NCBI GenBank assembly: GCA_900696525.1
Contig: CAADGL010000015.1
Coordinates: 62,001-126,000, forward strand
Direction of reading: 5' to 3'
Source of the DNA: an uncultured Planctomycetota bacterium
GTDB taxonomy: Bacteria; Planctomycetota; Phycisphaerae; UBA1845; Fen-1342
Length of the DNA: 64,000 nucleotides
The notes under the pieces were generated by a model. It saw only the letters and a program-made list of their open reading frames with translations, made no database searches and was not told the origin of the DNA. How positions within the stretch are numbered: position 1 is the stretch's first letter; each line of letters opens with the position of its first letter. The position numbers were made by a program, and so were the translations under genes. Shown here piece after piece: positions 52,048 to 60,904 of the stretch.

Positions 52048-54921
52048 ATGCCGACAGAATCGCCCAGCGAGGCCGCGCTCCCCCAACCGCCCGTTTCCCT
52101 CCTCCGCTATGCGCACCTGGTCATCGCCGCCGCGGTCCTTGTCGTCGCCGCCGTCCTCGTCTCCGGCTCGACCGACCTGGGCGCCCCATGGATACAAGGC
52201 GACGAGCAGATCTTCATCGCCACCAATCCGGACGTCACCGGCGAGGGTCAGGACGCGCCGCTCTGGGCCCGCTGGTGGCGCATCTTCGCCCACCCGCACG
52301 AGGACCTCTATCAGCCCTTCACCATCCTGACCTACGCCATCGAGTGGCAGGCCTGGGGTGACCAGCGCGTCTTCTACATGCGGCTCACAGACGTCCTCCT
52401 TCACGCGCTGAATGCCCTCCTCCTCTGGGCCGCCCTCGCGATGCTGCTCCGCCGCATCGCCGGCGCCCCCGCCCTGCTCGCCGTGGGCGTCGCCTGGCCG
52501 CTCGCGTTCATCTGGGCCGTCCACCCCGTGCTCGTCACGGCCTACGCCGCCGACATGGGCCGCACGCACCTGCTCGCCGCGACCTTCCTGTTGCCCGCCG
52601 CCATGTGCCACCTGCGAGCCCTCGACTTCGAGTCGGCGCGCGAGCGCCTGATCGCGCCGCTGCGCTCGGCGCTCCCCGCCGGCCGGGCCGCCGCTTCCGC
52701 CTCGCGAATCCCGATCGAGATCGCCTCCGAGGCCGCGGTGCTGCGCCGCGCGGCTTGGGGCTGGTTCGCGGCATCCCTGTTGCTGCTGCTCCTGAGCATG
52801 CTGAACAAGCCCATGGTCGGCTGGGTCGCCGTTGTGCTCATGCTCGAGGCGGCCCTGCTTGGTTGGCGGCCGGCGCTCCGCTCGCCGCGCGCCGGCGTCG
52901 TCCTCACCGTCTGCGTCTTCTTCTCCGTCCTGACGATCTGGACTACCCGCCGATCCCTCACCCTCGAGGATTCGCCCCTGCCTCTCTTCGGCGACCCGGT
53001 CGCCCGCGCCGCCCTCAGCATCTTCATCTACCTGCGCAACTTCGTCGCGCCCGGCCCCTGGCTCGCCACCTGGTATCCCCCTGACATCCACACCGGCTGG
53101 GCGTACTGGCGCGTCTGGGCCGGCGCGCTCATCACCCTCCTCGCCGCCGTCGTCGCCGTACTGGCCTGGCGCAAGAGAGAGACGCGCGGCGTAACGGTCG
53201 GCCTCGTGTGGTTCTGGGCGATGTGGCTGCCCATCAGCGGCCTGGTCGGCGCACGCGTCGCCGCGGCGCAGGATCGCTACCTCTACCAGCCGATGATCGG
53301 CCTGCTGCTGGTGCTCGGGGTTCTGATGATCCGGCTTGGCGCCGCGCGGTCCAGCTCGCAGCGACAGCTCATGCTCGCCGTCGGCTCGGTCGCCGCGCTG
53401 CTCGGCGCCGCGGCCATCCCCTGGAACGTCAAGATCGCCGCCCACGCCCGCAGCACGCTCCAACGCGCCGCGTGGGCCGTCGAGCGCAACATCGGCGACC
53501 CGCGCGTCTACGAGATGCTCGCGGCGGCGTATGCATTCGGCCGCAACCATCACACCATGGAGGACGAGCTGCCCGAGCCGCCCAACTGGACGGCGAGCCT
53601 GGAAGCCGCCCTGGCGCGCGCCGCGGAGCTCGCGCGAGAGCGACCGGAGTATTTCCGCGACGCGCACGACCGCGCCGCGTTCCACCGCCGCCTCTCGTAC
53701 CAGTACTGGGAGCTCGGCCAGGAGTACGAGCGGCTTTTCACCCTTGCGCCGCTGGGCGGCGCGCAGGTCAACCGCCTGCTCACGCAGCTGCGCGACGCCG
53801 GCTATCGCGATGAGGATCTGCTCGACCTGGCCCAGAAGCGCTTTCTCGTCTCTCTCGACGAGGCCCAGGCGGCCAGCAAGCTCGAACCCGACCACAAGCT
53901 CACCTGGGTCCGCCTGGCGCACGCCTACCGCTCGCTCGGCCGCTGGGAGGACGCCCTCCGCGCCTTCGAGCGCCTCGAGCAGGTCCTGCCCGCGACCGCC
54001 CCGGATTGGGCGATCCGTTACACCGACTTCGGCACGCTGCTGCTCTACACCTTCAACGATCCGCAGCGCGCCAAGGAGAAGTTCCAGGCCGCCCTTCGAC
54101 ATCCGGGAATCACGCCCGAGGCCCGCACCGTCGCCACCATCGGACTGGCGCGCTGCGAGATCATGGCCGGCGAGGGCATCGTCGGGTATCAGCTCATCCG
54201 CAAGGTCCTGGCCGACCACCCCGGCAACGCCGAGGCCCAGCGCGTCCTCGCGCTCTATCTCCTGCGAAGCCACCGCTTCGACGAGGCCCGCGAAACCTAC
54301 GCCTCTCTCCTCAATCGCAACCCGCTCGATTACCCCGCGCTCCAGGGCTTCCACGAAGCCTGCGCCCAGACCGGCCACTGGCAGGCCGCCGCCGATGCCT
54401 GGAGGCGCGCGGCCTCCCTCGCTCCTGGCGAGCCGACCTTTGCCGCCTTCTGGGTCTGGTCCCTTGCGTGCGGCGGTGCGCCCGACGCCGCCCTGCTCGC
54501 CGAGAGCCTGCTCGACAGCCTTCCTGACAACCCGTTCGCCTGCTACGCGCTCATGCTCACCGCCCTCCGCGAGGGCCGCGTCCGCGACGCCCTGGCGTGG
54601 GCCCGCCTCGGCGCTCGCGGCGAGTCGATTCCCGCCGCACGCGACCACGCCCGGGCCGAGGCCACGCTGCGGCTCCTCATCGAGGAGGGCCGTCTGCCGC
54701 CCGAGGCCGTCCTGGTTCATGCGGCCCTGCTCGCCGAATTCGGCCAGGTCGGCCAGGCCCAGGCCGCGGTCGAGCTGTACCTCGCGGCCAGGCCCGATTC
54801 CCCGTGGGTTGAGGAGGCGAACCGGGTCATCGCGGCGACGAGCCAGCCGGTGACCCGCCCGGCAACCGGCGAAATCGGCCCGCCTGTTCCGACAAGCGCA
54901 CCGGCGTCGCCCGGGGGGTAG
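52048..54921 (+). CDS. Polytopic membrane protein with C-terminal TPR repeats
   Basis: 957 residues from the ATG at 52048. About eleven membrane helices in 1-460 surround a lumenal-type loop (WIQGDEQIFIATNPDVTG ... DLYQPFTILTYAIEW), the plan of GT-C/TMTC-like O-mannosyltransferase-type membrane proteins. Residues 460-930 hold tetratricopeptide-like repeats (ALRAFERLEQVLPATAPDWA, AQRVLALYLLRSHRFDEAR). The tail is Pro/Thr-rich. Glycosyltransfer cannot be asserted because no clear DxD was fixed. A protein-glycosylation or envelope-assembly role is an inference. Confidence 0.72.
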   Translation: MPTESPSEAALPQPPVSLLRYAHLVIAAAVLVVAAVLVSGSTDLGAPWIQGDEQIFIATNPDVTGEGQDAPLWARWWRIFAHPHEDLYQPFTILTYAIEWQAWGDQRVFYMRLTDVLLHALNALLLWAALAMLLRRIAGAPALLAVGVAWPLAFIWAVHPVLVTAYAADMGRTHLLAATFLLPAAMCHLRALDFESARERLIAPLRSALPAGRAAASASRIPIEIASEAAVLRRAAWGWFAASLLLLLLSMLNKPMVGWVAVVLMLEAALLGWRPALRSPRAGVVLTVCVFFSVLTIWTTRRSLTLEDSPLPLFGDPVARAALSIFIYLRNFVAPGPWLATWYPPDIHTGWAYWRVWAGALITLLAAVVAVLAWRKRETRGVTVGLVWFWAMWLPISGLVGARVAAAQDRYLYQPMIGLLLVLGVLMIRLGAARSSSQRQLMLAVGSVAALLGAAAIPWNVKIAAHARSTLQRAAWAVERNIGDPRVYEMLAAAYAFGRNHHTMEDELPEPPNWTASLEAALARAAELARERPEYFRDAHDRAAFHRRLSYQYWELGQEYERLFTLAPLGGAQVNRLLTQLRDAGYRDEDLLDLAQKRFLVSLDEAQAASKLEPDHKLTWVRLAHAYRSLGRWEDALRAFERLEQVLPATAPDWAIRYTDFGTLLLYTFNDPQRAKEKFQAALRHPGITPEARTVATIGLARCEIMAGEGIVGYQLIRKVLADHPGNAEAQRVLALYLLRSHRFDEARETYASLLNRNPLDYPALQGFHEACAQTGHWQAAADAWRRAASLAPGEPTFAAFWVWSLACGGAPDAALLAESLLDSLPDNPFACYALMLTALREGRVRDALAWARLGARGESIPAARDHARAEATLRLLIEEGRLPPEAVLVHAALLAEFGQVGQAQAAVELYLAARPDSPWVEEANRVIAATSQPVTRPATGEIGPPVPTSAPASPGG

Positions 54922-55019
54922 CTCACGCCGGCGCCCCAGCGCTTCGGGGCTTCGCGGCCGTGCGGTAGCTTCGAGCGTCAGAAAACCGTCAATTCCGCGC
55001 GATCTTCGGCCGAAAAGAG

Positions 55020-55047
55020 TTGAATCCACCCCCGGATTTGGTATACT
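55020..55047 (+). promoter_or_regulatory. Strong extended -10 promoter
   Basis: TTGAAT (55020-55025), 16 bases, then TATACT (55042-55047), preceded by TGG as an extended -10. Predicted start is near 55054. No coding frame follows before the terminator at 55133-55183. Confidence 0.65.
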
Positions 55048-55053
55048 CAGCGT

Positions 55054-55183
55054 GGGCGTATGAGAGAGAATAGCGAACGGGCGCGTTCATATTCGTAACT
55101 CTATGTCCTGAAACAATTTGCTTCCACTCGCTGCGGCACCCTCAGACCGCGCCAATACCCAAAGGGTGCCGCACGCCTTTTTT
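55054..55183 (+). ncRNA. Candidate small RNA of about 130 nt
   Basis: A promoter at 55020-55047 and a strong intrinsic terminator ending at 55183 bracket about 130 bases with no open frame. The interior is less GC-rich than its surroundings (GAATAGCGAACGG, TCATATTCGTAACTCTATG, AAACAATTTGCTTCC). It does not match 6S, 4.5S, tmRNA or RNase P RNA as I remember them. Orientation is plus, between a plus-strand gene and the convergent DUF1501 gene. Confidence 0.55.
55133..55183 (+). terminator. Intrinsic terminator of the candidate small RNA
   Basis: GCGGCACCCT (55133-55142) pairs perfectly with AGGGTGCCGC (55163-55172) around a 20-base loop, and a six-T run follows at 55178-55183. Among the best terminators in the window. 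Confidence 0.85.
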
Positions 55184-55331
55184 CCGGCGCAAGCGTTTGA
55201 CACCGCTGTCACTCTCTGACCTGCTTTGAAACGCTGACCGTTGAAATGCTGACCGGCTTTGAAAATGCGCCCACTGTTCGCGCGGAATGTGCCTCAGCGG
55301 ATGCGCCTCAGCCCGGCGCTCACCAGGCGGC

Positions 55332-56615
55332 TTAACGCCGCAGCAGCTTCAGCGGCATCTGGTTGCTGCCGAGGACTTCCCTGGCGTCGGCTTTCATCCA
55401 GTCGCGCAGCACCGTCGCGTACACCCGCCGGAAGTCGACCCCGTACGCCAGGTCGCCGCGGTGCAGCCGGTCGAGGCTCGGGTGCTTCTCGTGAACCCCG
55501 CCGATCACCTTCGAGCCGAACAGGAACATCGGCGCAGCCTCGCCGTGGTCCGTCCCGCCGCTCGCATTCTCCTGCACTCGCCGCCCGAACTCGGAGAACG
55601 TCATCAGCAGCACGCGCTCCTGGAGCTTGTGCTCCTCGAGCGTATCAAGGAAGCCCTGCACGGCTTCCCCGAACTGCGCGAGAAGCTGCTGGTGCCGCCC
55701 CGCCTGGTTCGTGTGCGTGTCGAACCCGCCCATCGAAACGTAGTACACCCGCGTCGGCAGGTCCGCCTGGATCAGCCGCGCCACGAGTTGGAGCTGCTGC
55801 CCCAGTGCGCCGCCTCCACCCGCGCCCCCCCGTCGCGCCCGCCGCCCGGCCGACGACGCTCCCGCCGCGCTGCGGATGTTGTCGGCCCCGACCTGCGCCT
55901 TCAGCGCGGCGCGTTGCAGGTAATCCGCCAGCACCTTTTCCGATTCGGGCACGTTGCCGTCGATGTTGTTGAGCCTTCTGAATGCGGCGGCCGCGGCCTG
56001 GTCGCGCCGCCCGGCGCCCCACGCCAGCGCATCGGTGTTCTCGAAGGCAAGCGGCATGAACTTGCGGCCCTGCAAGGCGAGCGGCGCTTCGCCGAGCAAT
56101 GCGATGCTGTCGATCGGCTCCGGGTCGCTGCCATTGCAGCAGGCGTCGAAGTAGCGGCCGAGCCAGCCCTGCTTGGCGCGCTGGTCGGGATCGGCCAGGT
56201 GCCAGATGTCCATGCTCGTGAAGTGGCTGCGGTTCGGATTCGGATACCCAACGCCCTGAATAATCGCCAGCTTGCCTTCGTCGAAAAGCTCTTTCAGCGC
56301 CTCCGCGGACGGATGCAGACCGACGCCTTTCTCCAGCTTCAACACCTGCCTGGCCGGGATCGCCAACCGCGGCCGGCTGCGGTAGTAGCCGTCCATCTCG
56401 TACGGGATCACCGTGTTCAGCCCGTCGTTGCCGCCCGCGAGCTGCACCACCACCAGGATCGGATGGCTCCCCCGCGCGCCCCCCGCCGGCTCCTCGCCCG
56501 CCAGCGCCTGAACCGTCCGCCCCAGGAACACCGGCAGCGTCGCCGCCGTGCTGAGCAGCGTCAGGCTCCCGCCCAGGAATTCCCGCCGAGTCGTGTAGAG
56601 TGGCTCATTCGTCAT
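55332..56615 (-). CDS. DUF1501 protein with Tat signal
   Basis: 427 residues. A twin-arginine leader (TTRREFLGGSLTLLSTAATL) is followed by the DUF1501 fold, related to alkaline phosphatase/sulfatase: QLAGGNDGLNTVIPY, GVGYPNPNRSHFTSMDIWH, MGGFDTHTNQAGRH and FSEFGRRVQENASGGTDHGEA. The Asp/His residues resemble metal ligands. It is the usual partner of DUF1800 proteins in planctomycetes and others. Its start is 73 bases after the DUF1800 gene. Enzymatic role unproven. Confidence 0.9.
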   Translation of the reverse strand: MTNEPLYTTRREFLGGSLTLLSTAATLPVFLGRTVQALAGEEPAGGARGSHPILVVVQLAGGNDGLNTVIPYEMDGYYRSRPRLAIPARQVLKLEKGVGLHPSAEALKELFDEGKLAIIQGVGYPNPNRSHFTSMDIWHLADPDQRAKQGWLGRYFDACCNGSDPEPIDSIALLGEAPLALQGRKFMPLAFENTDALAWGAGRRDQAAAAAFRRLNNIDGNVPESEKVLADYLQRAALKAQVGADNIRSAAGASSAGRRARRGGAGGGGALGQQLQLVARLIQADLPTRVYYVSMGGFDTHTNQAGRHQQLLAQFGEAVQGFLDTLEEHKLQERVLLMTFSEFGRRVQENASGGTDHGEAAPMFLFGSKVIGGVHEKHPSLDRLHRGDLAYGVDFRRVYATVLRDWMKADAREVLGSNQMPLKLLRR

Positions 56616-56688
56616 GACGTTGCTCCATTCCGCTCCGCGGACCCGGCGACCCGGGGTCGCCCCGCGGCGCGAAGACGCGAAGCCGGTG

Positions 56689-58308
56689 TCAGTACATCTG
56701 GTACTCCGGCGTACTGAGCAGCAGGTGAATCATCGTGCGAATACGCCCGGCGGCCTGCGGCGCGGAGAGGGTGAACCTGCCGTCGGGCCCAGCCAGGTAT
56801 CTTACCAGCTCTTCCCGCTTCGCCGCCGGCAGGGGCGCCGCGAGCAGGTGCCCCGCGTAGAAATCCACGATCTGCTCCGGCGTCGTCAGCCCCCGCGGCT
56901 GCACCGCCGCCAGCGCGTCGTACGCCGGCTGCCCGCTCCGTTGCAGCCGCTTCCGCGGCTTCATCGGTTCCGCCGGCTCTCGCACGAGCGACGCGTCACC
57001 CACCACCACCGCCTCGTCGTTCTCCTCAGCCATCATGGCCCGCACCGCGCGCTGGTCACCCGCGCCGTGGATCAGCTCGCCCACCGTGTTGTACCGCGTG
57101 AAGAGCGTCGCCGTGTTGATCCACGCCTTCCCCCCGTCCCAGCCCTTCACGTTTGGCGGCTGCATCAGCTCCTGCCCCATCGCCGTCAGCGCCCGCTGCG
57201 CCGCCGGCAGGTTCGCCACCGGCACGCCGAGCGTTCGCGCCGTCCCGATCACCACGTCCACAGGGCTGCGCACCAGGCTGCCGCGCGCCTCCGGATGATA
57301 GAACGCCCTGCTCTTCAGCAGCGTCCGCATCACCGGCCGCAGCGCGTATTTCTGCCGGCGGATCTCGCGCGCCAGCGCCTCCACCAGCTCCCGCGGCGGA
57401 TCGGGTCGCACGAAGTACTCCAGCAGCTTGCGCGCCAGGAACCGGGCGCAGGCCGGCTGCTCCAGGATGGCGTCGATCACGTCCTCGCCCGTCAGATTCC
57501 CGCTCCTGCCCAGGAAGCGCTTCGGGCCGCCGTCGTGCTGCGCCCGCCGAAAAATGAAGCCGGACTCGTTGTACGACCAGCCCGTGAACGCCCGCGCCGC
57601 CGCCTTGATATCCGCCTCCGTGTAGTTGCCGATCCCGAGCGTGAACAGCTCCAGAAGCTCCCGCGCGTAGTTCTCGTTCGGAGCGCGGGCCACGTTCCGG
57701 TTGCCATCCAGGTACGTCAGCATCCCCCGGTCGCGGCTGATCCCGATCAGCAGCTCTCGGAAGCTGTCCAGCGCCCTCCGCCGCAGGAACTCGTTCTGCT
57801 CCAGCATGAACTGCGCCCGCCGCACCTCGCGCATCCCGCTCGTGAAGTGCCCGTGCCAGAACAGCGTCATCCTCTCCTCGAGCGGGCGCGGCGTCGTCGC
57901 CATCCGCTCGATCCACCACAACCGGATCTCCTCGAACGACTCCCGCTCCGCCCGCCGCCGCTGCTCGATGATCTCCCGCCGCTCCTCCGGCGTCTTGCCG
58001 CGCAGCTCCGTCCGGTCCAGCCCCTCCATCACCAGCGGATCAACCGCCGGCGGCGCCGGCGCGTATCCCTGCCGGTCGAAGTCCACCAGCCAATCGACCG
58101 CTCCCTCGACCCCCAGGCGGTGCAGCCGCTCGACCTCCGCCGGCGTGCCACCGAAGCCCGCCCGCCGCAGGAGGTGGGCTGCCGCCTGCGCGTCCCATTG
58201 CGCCGCCGGCAGCGCCTCGAGCGACGCCGCGGAGCGATCGTGCCCCGCGGCCGGCACACTCGCGGCGCCGGCCAGAAGCACCAGCAGCATCGGCGACGAG
58301 CGACTCAT
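56689..58308 (-). CDS. DUF1800 protein
   Basis: 539 residues from the ATG at 58308. A signal peptide is suggested by MLLVLLAGAASVPAAG. Family elements visible: AAHLLRRAGFGGTPAEVERL, MTLFWHGHFTSG, NENYARELLELFTLGIGNYTEADI, RKLLEYFV and PPNVKGWDGGKAWINTATLFTRYN. It forms a two-gene operon with the DUF1501 gene. The pair is often linked to secretion or hydrolysis of surface polymers, but no reaction is established. Confidence 0.9.
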   Translation of the reverse strand: MSRSSPMLLVLLAGAASVPAAGHDRSAASLEALPAAQWDAQAAAHLLRRAGFGGTPAEVERLHRLGVEGAVDWLVDFDRQGYAPAPPAVDPLVMEGLDRTELRGKTPEERREIIEQRRRAERESFEEIRLWWIERMATTPRPLEERMTLFWHGHFTSGMREVRRAQFMLEQNEFLRRRALDSFRELLIGISRDRGMLTYLDGNRNVARAPNENYARELLELFTLGIGNYTEADIKAAARAFTGWSYNESGFIFRRAQHDGGPKRFLGRSGNLTGEDVIDAILEQPACARFLARKLLEYFVRPDPPRELVEALAREIRRQKYALRPVMRTLLKSRAFYHPEARGSLVRSPVDVVIGTARTLGVPVANLPAAQRALTAMGQELMQPPNVKGWDGGKAWINTATLFTRYNTVGELIHGAGDQRAVRAMMAEENDEAVVVGDASLVREPAEPMKPRKRLQRSGQPAYDALAAVQPRGLTTPEQIVDFYAGHLLAAPLPAAKREELVRYLAGPDGRFTLSAPQAAGRIRTMIHLLLSTPEYQMY

Positions 58309-58452
58309 GATGATTCCATCGGCCACGCAACCCCCGGGTCCCACGCGCCCAACGCCGCCCACCGCCCGCTATTGCCGGGCGCGATCGGCCCCGGGCCCGG
58401 CCGGAGCCGCGTCCGGCGTTTGTGGGGCGGCCGGGCGACTCGCAAACAAAGA

Positions 58453-58485
58453 GGCAGGCGGAGCGCTCATTGGGCCCCGCCTGCC
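58453..58485 (-). terminator. Probable terminator after the thioredoxin-dockerin gene
   Basis: GGCAGGCGG (58453-58461 on plus) pairs with CCGCCTGCC (58477-58485). On the minus strand the stem is followed by CTCTTTGTTTG, a T-rich but broken run. It lies 32 bases beyond the stop at 58517. Confidence 0.6.
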
Positions 58486-58516
58486 AGATGCCGATCGTCT
58501 ACACGCGACTCGCGCG

Positions 58517-59410
58517 TTACTGGCAACCCTGCCCGTAATTCCCCAGCAGGATTCCCAGGTCGGCTTGGCCCGTCAGCCCATCGCCGTCGATGTCGCCGCC
58601 GTCCGTCAATCCGTAGCTTCCGAGCAGGATGCCAAGGTCCGGCTGGCCCACGCAGCCGTCACCGTCGATATCGCCGGGAATCGGACTCGGCGGGAACGGG
58701 TAGGTCATCACGTGGCCCTGGTACACCTCGGCGGGGAAGTACGGGGGGCCCGGCTTCTGTGCGAAGGTGATGAACTTCACGCGGCTGAGGTTCTGGGCGT
58801 CGACCGCCGCCAGGTTGAACGTGTAAGCGAAGCTGTACTGGCCGCCGGGCTGGAGCGTCACGTCCACGCCGCCCTGCACCTGCCGCACGCAGTTGCGGTG
58901 ATGCGAGCCCGAGGGATAGTAATCCAGCACCTGCACGACCCAGATGCGAACGGTCTTTTCGGACCCGGTCGCCTCGAGCGAGACCGTCCCGTTCACCTTG
59001 AAGCTGCTCGGCGAAAGCTCCTGCGCCGTCGTGTTGATCAGCGTGTCGGCCGGCACCGACAGCCGGGCGTTGATCGCCGCCTGCATCTGCGCGATCATGT
59101 TGGACCCGACGTACTTGTACGTGCTGTCGATCACCATCGTCGGGATCGCCGTTACGCCGTACTGGTTGGCGCGCGCCGTGCCCCACGGGATCGTCACGTT
59201 GTCGCTGACGTGAACCTGGAGCAGTGCAAAGCGATTGTCACCGAGCTGGTCCAGCATCGCGCTCATCGCGTTCCCGACGGGCACGCACGGACCGCACCAC
59301 GTGGCGGTGAATTCCTCGCCCACCACGCAGCGCTCCCCGGCCAGCGCCGGACCGCTCACGACCGTTGTGCAAACCAGCAGAAAGCCGCAACCGACAATGC
59401 GATTGAACAT
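58517..59410 (-). CDS. Secreted thioredoxin-fold protein with C-terminal dockerin-like repeats
   Basis: 297 residues from the ATG at 59410 (GGAGAGG upstream). A signal peptide (1-25) precedes a thioredoxin-like domain with the redox motif ATWCGPCVP and the cis-Pro segment GVTAIPTMVID. A beta-rich domain follows (130-240). The C-terminus has two dockerin type I-like calcium repeats, GDIDGDGCVGQPDLGILLGS and GDIDGDGLTGQADLGILLGN. Such repeats occur widely in secreted planctomycete proteins. A disulfide-handling role outside the cytoplasm is inferred; the cohesin partner is not in the window. Confidence 0.83.
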   Translation of the reverse strand: MFNRIVGCGFLLVCTTVVSGPALAGERCVVGEEFTATWCGPCVPVGNAMSAMLDQLGDNRFALLQVHVSDNVTIPWGTARANQYGVTAIPTMVIDSTYKYVGSNMIAQMQAAINARLSVPADTLINTTAQELSPSSFKVNGTVSLEATGSEKTVRIWVVQVLDYYPSGSHHRNCVRQVQGGVDVTLQPGGQYSFAYTFNLAAVDAQNLSRVKFITFAQKPGPPYFPAEVYQGHVMTYPFPPSPIPGDIDGDGCVGQPDLGILLGSYGLTDGGDIDGDGLTGQADLGILLGNYGQGCQ

Positions 59411-59543
59411 GAGGGGACCTCTCCTATGCGGGTGATGTGAACGGGCCATCGACTTCTCTATTTGCCGCTGGAGGAGCCGCGCCGCGGTGAAAGGAGCCCT
59501 GAACCGCGCGGCTGCCCCGGCTTCTAACGAAGAGCGCAGTCTA

Positions 59544-60539
59544 TCAGTAATTCGTCACGTCATCAACCGTCCCGTACAGCCCGTCCTTCCCGGCGCTGAT
59601 GAGGATATAGGACTCTTTCCGCACGGGGACTGCCGTCCGCCGCTGCGTGCTCTCGTACACGTTCTTGTTCAGAATGTAGTACGGGAACGACTTCGCGTTC
59701 GCCGGCAGCTTCAGCGAGTTGGGATCGGGAATGTCATTCGGGTGCGTTCCGAATTCCTTCAGCGGGTGCTCCTGCCCCGTGTCGAAGTCCCACGGCGCCA
59801 TGTCACACATGGCGCCCTTGCAGTGCCCGGTGAACAGCGCGTTGTCGCTGAACGTGTAGATGCCCTTCGGCGAGTTCGGCTCGAAACCCGCCACCGGCGC
59901 CGTCGGCCGCTGCGCCAGCGCCGCGTTCGCCGCGAAGTACAGGATCGGATACTCGAACGTGTCCAGAATGACGATCTGCTCCAGCGTCTTGGCGTCCAGC
60001 GGGAACAGCAGCCCCCCCGCCGTGTCCGAACCCGGCAGCGAGTTCGGGTCGCGCACCGTCACCTGCCCCACGTCGAGGTAGGGCCCCACGCGGTCAAGCG
60101 GGTGATTCGGCGTCGCGTTGTCGGAGTACCAGTCGCGCTGCTCCCAGTACTGCGGCGCGTTCGGTTCGAACACCTTGCCGACCCGTTTTGGAACGTAGCC
60201 GCGCATGTCCTTGCCCAGCAGGTACCGCGCCGCCCATTGGGCCCCGAAAATGGTCTGGTGCCCCTGCTCCGTCGGGTCGTCCGCCGCCGCTGAGGACGGG
60301 TAGCTCTCGCCCCGCACCTCGTCCGGGTTCTCGTTGCGGAACAGCTCCAGCCCGTCGCCCATCGCCTTCATGATCGAGCGCGTCTTCGTGTTCTTGGCCT
60401 GGTCGCGCGCACGCGACAACCCAGGAACCACGATCGCGATCAGCAGCGAGATAATGGCGATCACCGTGAGCAGCTCGATCAGCGTAAAACCGCGCTGCAA
60501 CGACCGGCGACCCTTCACGTTGTGAGACAATTGCATCAT
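59544..60539 (-). CDS. Type II secretion/pilin-like protein with prepilin leader
   Basis: 331 residues from tandem ATGs at 60539/60536, preceded by AGGTGG. The prepilin cleavage and methylation motif RGFTLIELLTVIAIISLL has the usual Gly-Phe and Glu+5. The long C-terminal globular part (about 290 residues) has several Pro/Asn-rich segments (FEYPILYFAANAAL, GIYTFSDNALFTGHC) and ends AGKDGLYGTVDDVTNY. That ending is typical of planctomycete pseudopilins. A minor pseudopilin or envelope fibre subunit is the likely role. Confidence 0.85.
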   Translation of the reverse strand: MMQLSHNVKGRRSLQRGFTLIELLTVIAIISLLIAIVVPGLSRARDQAKNTKTRSIMKAMGDGLELFRNENPDEVRGESYPSSAAADDPTEQGHQTIFGAQWAARYLLGKDMRGYVPKRVGKVFEPNAPQYWEQRDWYSDNATPNHPLDRVGPYLDVGQVTVRDPNSLPGSDTAGGLLFPLDAKTLEQIVILDTFEYPILYFAANAALAQRPTAPVAGFEPNSPKGIYTFSDNALFTGHCKGAMCDMAPWDFDTGQEHPLKEFGTHPNDIPDPNSLKLPANAKSFPYYILNKNVYESTQRRTAVPVRKESYILISAGKDGLYGTVDDVTNY

Positions 60540-60904
60540 CCACCTGCGGCTTGGGGGTTCAATGGGGAACGATTCCAACGCTTTTCGCAAACAACGCTCG
60601 CTAATCCGCATTCTGACCCAACACCGGTGAGACCGCAAGCCTTTTCTTCGGACTTTCCACCGGCCGGTTCTTCGCATTCTCCGCCCGGCCCGACCCGGTT
60701 TACCGGACCGCCCGCTATTCAGCGGCCGTTTCCTGGTTCCGAGGCTCCTCCCGGAGTATACCCCCGGCCCGGCGAGCGTCCCCTCCAAACGCTCTCAGAG
60801 CCTGTAAGTAAGCCGTGTGGCACAGCCGATCAGCCTGTGCGCCGCTAGCAGTGACCGAAGGTGCCCTCGGCCTGCGACGCCCTGATTTCCAGAGGCCCTC
60901 GGCG
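60540..60904. other. 365-base intergenic region, nothing assigned
   Basis: The region lies upstream of the pilin-like gene and downstream of the permease gene, both on the minus strand. It should hold the pilin gene promoter, but no convincing -35/-10 pair was found. No terminator with a T-run, RNA gene or small frame could be supported. Confidence 0.4.

Noticed and set aside
51973-55029. A 1,018-codon minus-strand open frame opposite the TPR membrane protein
   Set aside because: Low-complexity Gly/Ala/Arg/Glu composition with no domain; the plus-strand protein has membrane helices and TPR repeats.
56614-58770. A 718-codon plus-strand open frame opposite DUF1800
   Set aside because: Arg/Pro/His-rich shadow of a recognised gene.
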